A stretch of 16,647 nt of DNA from Candidatus Nomurabacteria bacterium CG_4_9_14_0_2_um_filter_32_10 (GTDB lineage Bacteria; Patescibacteriota; Minisyncoccia; Phycocordibacterales; UBA9973), in NCBI GenBank assembly GCA_002788475.1, contig PFRK01000011.1:1-16647 (forward strand), given 5' to 3'. A program made the position numbers and the translations under genes. This document shows, piece after piece, positions 14,156-16,647 of this stretch. Below the pieces are notes generated by a model that had not been told where the DNA came from, ran no database searches, and was given only the letters and a program-made list of their open reading frames with translations. The stretch's first letter is position 1, and each line of letters opens with the position of its first letter.

Positions 14156-14584
14156 TCACAAAATAATATCACTTACTACTTTTATTTTTGCTTTTTTCTC
14201 TTTTTCGCATATATAAACAACTAATAAATCAACCTGCCATTCTTTTTCTTCTGATATATTTTTATTTAAAAGATAAGTTTGGATTGTCCTTGATAATCGT
14301 TTAAGTTTCCATGGATGCATATTGTCTTCGGGCCGATGTTGGTATCTTTCGTCTGAATCATTATAGGATTTTGGTATGAAAGTATTTAAAGTTTCCCGTG
14401 AAACGCTTTTTACTTCAATAAAATATAGTTTATTGTCTTTTTCAGATATTATGTCTATTTCACCCCATTTTTTGGTATAATTACGATCTAATATTAAAAA
14501 ACCATGTTTCACAAGAAACTTTACGGCTATATTTTCTCCAATTTCTCCTGTCTTTTGTGTTTCTGAAGTAAATACTTTAGGCAT
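14156..14584 (-). CDS. yraN: YraN/UPF0102-family endonuclease-like protein
   Basis: This is a small cytoplasmic protein of the UPF0102 family, which has a Holliday-junction-resolvase-like PD-(D/E)XK fold; its cellular role is unsettled. The 142-residue protein shows the family layout: TGEIGENIAVKFL (12-24), ILDRNY (31-36), WGEIDII (40-46) with the catalytic-type Asp44, and YFIEVKS (54-60) supplying the E-x-K. The segment between EVKS and HPWKLKRL is longer than in most homologues (about 33 residues) but not obviously repeat-derived. It starts at ATG 14584, after a 290-bp gap holding a parS site. It ends with TGA next to an inverted-repeat element. Confidence 0.9.
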   Translation of the reverse strand: MPKVFTSETQKTGEIGENIAVKFLVKHGFLILDRNYTKKWGEIDIISEKDNKLYFIEVKSVSRETLNTFIPKSYNDSDERYQHRPEDNMHPWKLKRLSRTIQTYLLNKNISEEKEWQVDLLVVYICEKEKKAKIKVVSDIIL

Positions 14585-14684
14585 TGCTAGTAGTTAAAAG
14601 TTTATAAAGTTCTTGAAGTTATAAAGCTTTTTGGGTTTTAATTCATTTTTTATCTTATAAACTTTCTACTTTATGAACTACTTG

Positions 14685-14700
14685 TGTTTCACGTGAAACG
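14685..14700 (+). promoter_or_regulatory. parS-like ParB (Spo0J) binding site, intergenic
   Basis: TGTTTCACGTGAAACG matches the bacterial parS palindrome core GTTTCACGTGAAAC perfectly. Treating the variable fifth base as free, it matches the 16-base consensus TGTTYCACGTGAAACA at 15 of 16 positions. ParB binds such sites to organise and segregate chromosome origins. It lies about 100 bp upstream of the yraN-like start. Confidence 0.85.
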
Positions 14701-14815
14701 TTTTACTTAATTTTATGTCTTTTATTAAAATATCCTTATTTTATAATGTATTTTCAATAAAATCATAGTAAAAGACAATATTTTTTGATGTCCTTTATAA
14801 ACATTACCAACATAG

Positions 14816-14824
14816 TTATCCACA
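14816..14824 (+). promoter_or_regulatory. DnaA-box match TTATCCACA
   Basis: This is a perfect match to TTATNCACA in a long AT-rich non-coding stretch, 116 bp from the parS site. It is a single box, so it marks a possible DnaA site rather than a defined origin. Confidence 0.55.
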
Positions 14825-14877
14825 GTTTTGTATAAAATCCTTATAAAATAAGCTAAACGTAATGGACATTAAATTTG

Positions 14878-14948
14878 TGCGGCTAGGGAGAATCGAACTC
14901 CCGTCTCATCCTTGGCAAGGACGTGTTCTACCACTAAACCATAACCGC
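14878..14948 (-). tRNA. tRNA-Gly (anticodon GCC)
   Basis: This 71-nt cloverleaf has acceptor GCGGTTA/TAGCCGC (one G-U) with discriminator A, anticodon stem CGTCC/GGATG, loop TTGCCAA giving anticodon GCC, and T-arm GGGAG TTCGATT CTCCC. CCA is not encoded. Its T-arm is identical to that of the UCC tRNA-Gly in this window. Confidence 0.97.
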
Positions 14949-14997
14949 GAATAAACTAGAACAAATTTATTATTATTTTTTGAAAATGACATTTAGT

Positions 14998-15026
14998 ATT
15001 ATACTATTACAAATTTTATATTGCAA
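14998..15026 (-). promoter_or_regulatory. Promoter of tRNA-Gly(GCC)
   Basis: On the minus strand, TTGCAA (15021-15026), a 17-bp spacer and a perfect TATAAT (14998-15003) place the start near 14991, about 43 nt before the tRNA. It is divergent from the tRNA-Arg promoter and the two are packed into 137 bp. Confidence 0.75.
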
Positions 15027-15032
15027 TTTTTT

Positions 15033-15060
15033 TTGTAAAATTTTAATAAAAGTGTATAAT
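15033..15060 (+). promoter_or_regulatory. Promoter of tRNA-Arg and probably the CCA-adding enzyme gene
   Basis: TTGTAA (15033-15038), a 16-bp spacer and a perfect TATAAT (15055-15060) predict a start near 15067, about 19 nt before the tRNA. No other promoter can fit between the tRNA end and the next start codon. Confidence 0.7.
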
Positions 15061-15085
15061 TATAAAATTATTAAATAATAAAATA

Positions 15086-15157
15086 GCACCCGTGGTGAAA
15101 TGGATATCATAACTGCCTTCGAAGCAGTCATTCCAGGTTCGACCCCTGGCGGGTGCA
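15086..15157 (+). tRNA. tRNA-Arg (anticodon UCG)
   Basis: This 72-nt cloverleaf has acceptor GCACCCG/CGGGTGC with discriminator A, anticodon stem ACTGC/GCAGT, loop CTTCGAA giving anticodon UCG, and T-arm CCAGG TTCGACC CCTGG. CCA is not encoded. Its 3' end is only 10 bp from the ATG of the gene encoding the enzyme that adds CCA. Confidence 0.97.
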
Positions 15158-15167
15158 CAAAATATAG

Positions 15168-16647
15168 ATGAACTCTATAGAACTCGAAAATTTAATATCC
15201 AAAATTCCAAAAGAGGTTTCACATGTAACGGACACGCTTGAAAAAGCGGGTTTTGAAGCTTATCTAGTAGGTGGATGTGTTCGTGATCTTTTAATGGATA
15301 GAGAACCTAAAGATTGGGACATAACGACAAATGCTAAACCTGACCAGATTATAGGTTTATTTGAAAAAACAATCTATGAGAACGAATTTGGTACAGTTAT
15401 TGTCGTTGTTCCACGTGAAACACTAGAAACTAGCACCTCGAACCTAGGACCTAATTTTTTAATAGAGGTTACACCATATAGAATTGAAACAAAATATAGT
15501 GATTTTAGGCATCCAGATGATGTTTTATTTAGTGATAAGCTGCAAGATGACCTTAAGAGACGTGATTTTACTATAAATGCTATGGCTTATAGAAATGGAC
15601 AGATAACGGACATATTTGGAGGGTTAAAGGACATCAAGGACAAAATATTAAAGGCAGTAGGGGAACCTGATGATCGTTTTAGAGAAGATGCGCTTAGAAT
15701 GCTTCGGGCTGTTCGTATAGCTTTACAGCTTGGTTTTTCTGTGTCATATGAAAGTAGTAAAAGTATTTTAAAAAATGCAGATTTAATAAAAAAAATATCA
15801 CCTGAAAGGATTCGTGATGAATTTATAAAAATAATTATGTCAGAAAATCCTTCAGTAGGAATTGTAATGCTTCAAAAATTTGGATTGTTAAAAAATATAA
15901 TTCCTGAACTAGAGGAGGGAATTGGATGTGAACAGTCTGGTCAGCATATTTATGATGTTTGGAACCATTTACTTTATGCGTTGCAACATTCTGCAGATAA
16001 AGATTGGCCTTTAGAAATAAGGCTCGCAGCACTTTTTCATGATATTGGGAAACCTAAAAGTAGGCGAGCGGCTCCTCAAGGCCCGGCCTTAGGAATTCAA
16101 AAAGACCCGGCCTTTTCCTGCCAGAAAAAATATACTTTCTATGGTCATGAAGTAATAGGATACAGAATGGCAAAAAAAATATTAGAGCGATTAAAATTTT
16201 CAAAAAAAGAAATTGAATTAATTGAAAAGCTTATTCGTAATCATATGTTTTTTTCTGATACGGAATTAATTACACTCTCTGCTGTGAGAAGAATAATTAC
16301 AAAAGTGGGTAAAGAAAATATTTGGTCTTTAATGAATGTCCGTGAGTGTGATAGAGTTGGAATGAAGAAAAAAGAAGCACCTTATCGTCTGCGTAAATAT
16401 TTTGCGATGATAGAAGAAGCACTTCACGACCCTATTTCCGTCGGGCAATTGAAAATTAACGGAGAGTTTATGATAAAAGAATTGGGAATAGCCCCTGGTC
16501 CTAGAATGGGATGGATTTTGAATGCACTTCTTGAAGAAGTTTTAGATGATCCGATAAAAAATACAAAAGAACATCTCTCAGAGTTGGTTAAATCACTTAA
16601 TCTTTTACCAGATGGTGCATTAAAAACTCTAGGTGATAGAGGAAAAG
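15168..16647 (+). CDS. cca: CCA tRNA nucleotidyltransferase with HD domain (3' end outside window)
   Basis: The enzyme adds or repairs the 3' CCA of tRNAs, using CTP and ATP without a template. The open frame runs from ATG 15168 to the window edge (about 493 residues so far). It is a class II nucleotidyltransferase: YLVGGCVRDLL (32-42), DWDITT with the metal Asp49/Asp51, RRDFTINAMA, and RFREDALRMLRAVRIA, which carries the ExxR template motif. An HD phosphohydrolase-type domain follows (ALFHDIGKPKS, His291-Asp292). Two segments look repeat-derived: about 86-97 (LETSTSNLGPNFL, after a parS site) and about 304-318 (QGPALGIQKDPAFS, just after the HD motif). Both are in frame and outside catalytic motifs. 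With no encoded CCA on any tRNA in the window, the gene should be essential. It probably shares a transcript with tRNA-Arg. Confidence 0.95.
   Translation, partial: MNSIELENLISKIPKEVSHVTDTLEKAGFEAYLVGGCVRDLLMDREPKDWDITTNAKPDQIIGLFEKTIYENEFGTVIVVVPRETLETSTSNLGPNFLIEVTPYRIETKYSDFRHPDDVLFSDKLQDDLKRRDFTINAMAYRNGQITDIFGGLKDIKDKILKAVGEPDDRFREDALRMLRAVRIALQLGFSVSYESSKSILKNADLIKKISPERIRDEFIKIIMSENPSVGIVMLQKFGLLKNIIPELEEGIGCEQSGQHIYDVWNHLLYALQHSADKDWPLEIRLAALFHDIGKPKSRRAAPQGPALGIQKDPAFSCQKKYTFYGHEVIGYRMAKKILERLKFSKKEIELIEKLIRNHMFFSDTELITLSAVRRIITKVGKENIWSLMNVRECDRVGMKKKEAPYRLRKYFAMIEEALHDPISVGQLKINGEFMIKELGIAPGPRMGWILNALLEEVLDDPIKNTKEHLSELVKSLNLLPDGALKTLGDRGK
15407..15422 (+). promoter_or_regulatory. 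Canonical parS site inside cca
   Basis: TGTTCCACGTGAAACA is a 16/16 match to the canonical parS sequence first described for Bacillus Spo0J. It is inside the cca coding frame (codons of VVPRETL), as some Bacillus parS sites also lie inside genes. It is 707 bp from the intergenic parS and directly abuts a repeat-type insertion. Confidence 0.9.
15423..15455. repeat. Repeat-like insertion inside cca, first
   Basis: A block with CTAG AAA CTAG at its start, then GCACCTCGAACCTAGGACC containing the palindrome CCTAGG. It encodes about residues 86-97, where the family usually goes from the strand after FGTV directly to the EVTPYRIE strand. The G+C in its second half is above the surroundings. Confidence 0.6.
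16078..16125. repeat. Repeat-like insertion inside cca, second
   Basis: It contains the palindrome AAGGCC C GGCCTT (16078-16090), then GGAATTC, then an imperfect second copy AAAGACCCGGCCTTT (16101-16115). The block encodes about residues 304-318, between the HD motif HDIGKPK and the YTFYGHEV segment, which are normally only a few residues apart. It is GC-rich and free of stops in the used frame. Confidence 0.75.

Larger units (their letters stand above)
14585..14877. other. AT-rich non-coding gap with parS and DnaA box (candidate origin-proximal region)
   Basis: No plausible gene is seen in this stretch. It contains an inverted AT-rich repeat pair (14598-14627 with 14653-14680, GTTTATAAAG-type units), a parS site (14685-14700), a T/A-rich stretch (14700-14815) and a DnaA box (14816-14824). 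The combination is what an origin or centromere-like locus would show, but clustered DnaA boxes and dnaA/dnaN genes are absent from the window. Confidence 0.5.

Noticed and set aside
14156..14158. Alternative genetic code with TGA read as glycine
   Set aside because: The yraN-like frame ends properly at TGA at the family length, and no internal TGA is needed in any gene here. The evidence is limited because few genes use TGA as stop.
14390..14405. Third parS site inside yraN (AGTTTCCCGTGAAACG)
   Set aside because: Only 13 of 16 positions match and the central palindrome is broken, so it is not listed as a site, although its closeness to two good sites is noted.
14585..14877. Full oriC call
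   Set aside because: Only one DnaA box, no box cluster, and no dnaA or dnaN gene in the window. parS sites can lie tens of kilobases from the origin.

Overview
The window reads as chromosomal DNA of a small-genome, AT-rich bacterium of the candidate phyla radiation (Patescibacteria/Parcubacteria type). This is an inference from gene content and style: very low G+C with short gaps, tRNA genes without encoded CCA, weak or absent Shine-Dalgarno sequences, a giant multidomain glycosyltransferase-like protein, a small acidic protein resembling CPR-restricted families, TSP3-repeat membrane proteins, and several families of short GC-rich repeats. No taxonomic marker is decisive.

Layout, left to right. 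Positions 1-2069 hold three minus-strand genes for exported or membrane-anchored proteins of unknown function: a partial signal-peptide protein, a one-TM protein with a thrombospondin type-3 calcium repeat, and a short secreted protein with two cysteines. Positions 2140-5236 hold rsmA (16S rRNA dimethyltransferase) and a UvrD/PcrA-type helicase, both on the minus strand. Positions 5283-11370 hold a three-gene minus-strand unit: a small helical protein, a 1576-residue protein with membrane segments and a GT2-like glycosyltransferase domain, and an ePK-like protein kinase. It is driven by a consensus promoter at 11491-11519.

Divergent from this unit, at about 11580-11790, is a GC-rich structured RNA of unrecognised family. 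It may be the leader of the following plus-strand LysM/M23 peptidase gene, whose signal peptide lies upstream of the first standard start codon. A strong bidirectional terminator separates that gene from a convergent ZIP metal transporter. Positions 13816-15157 hold four tRNAs (Gly-UCC, Pro-UGG, Gly-GCC, Arg-UCG), a broken tRNA-Pro copy, an inverted-repeat element and a YraN-family nuclease. At the right end tRNA-Arg is followed 10 bp later by a CCA-adding enzyme gene that runs off the window.

Two signals stand out. First, at least nine short repeat or palindromic elements sit in frame inside or at the end of three nucleic-acid enzyme genes (uvrD-like, rsmA, cca). One 40-bp GC-rich element occurs twice in the uvrD-like gene and is read in two different frames. 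This recalls the palindromic elements of Rickettsia, but involves several repeat families. Second, a 16/16 canonical parS site inside cca, a 15/16 parS site in the gap upstream of yraN and a perfect DnaA box between them suggest an origin-proximal, centromere-like region.
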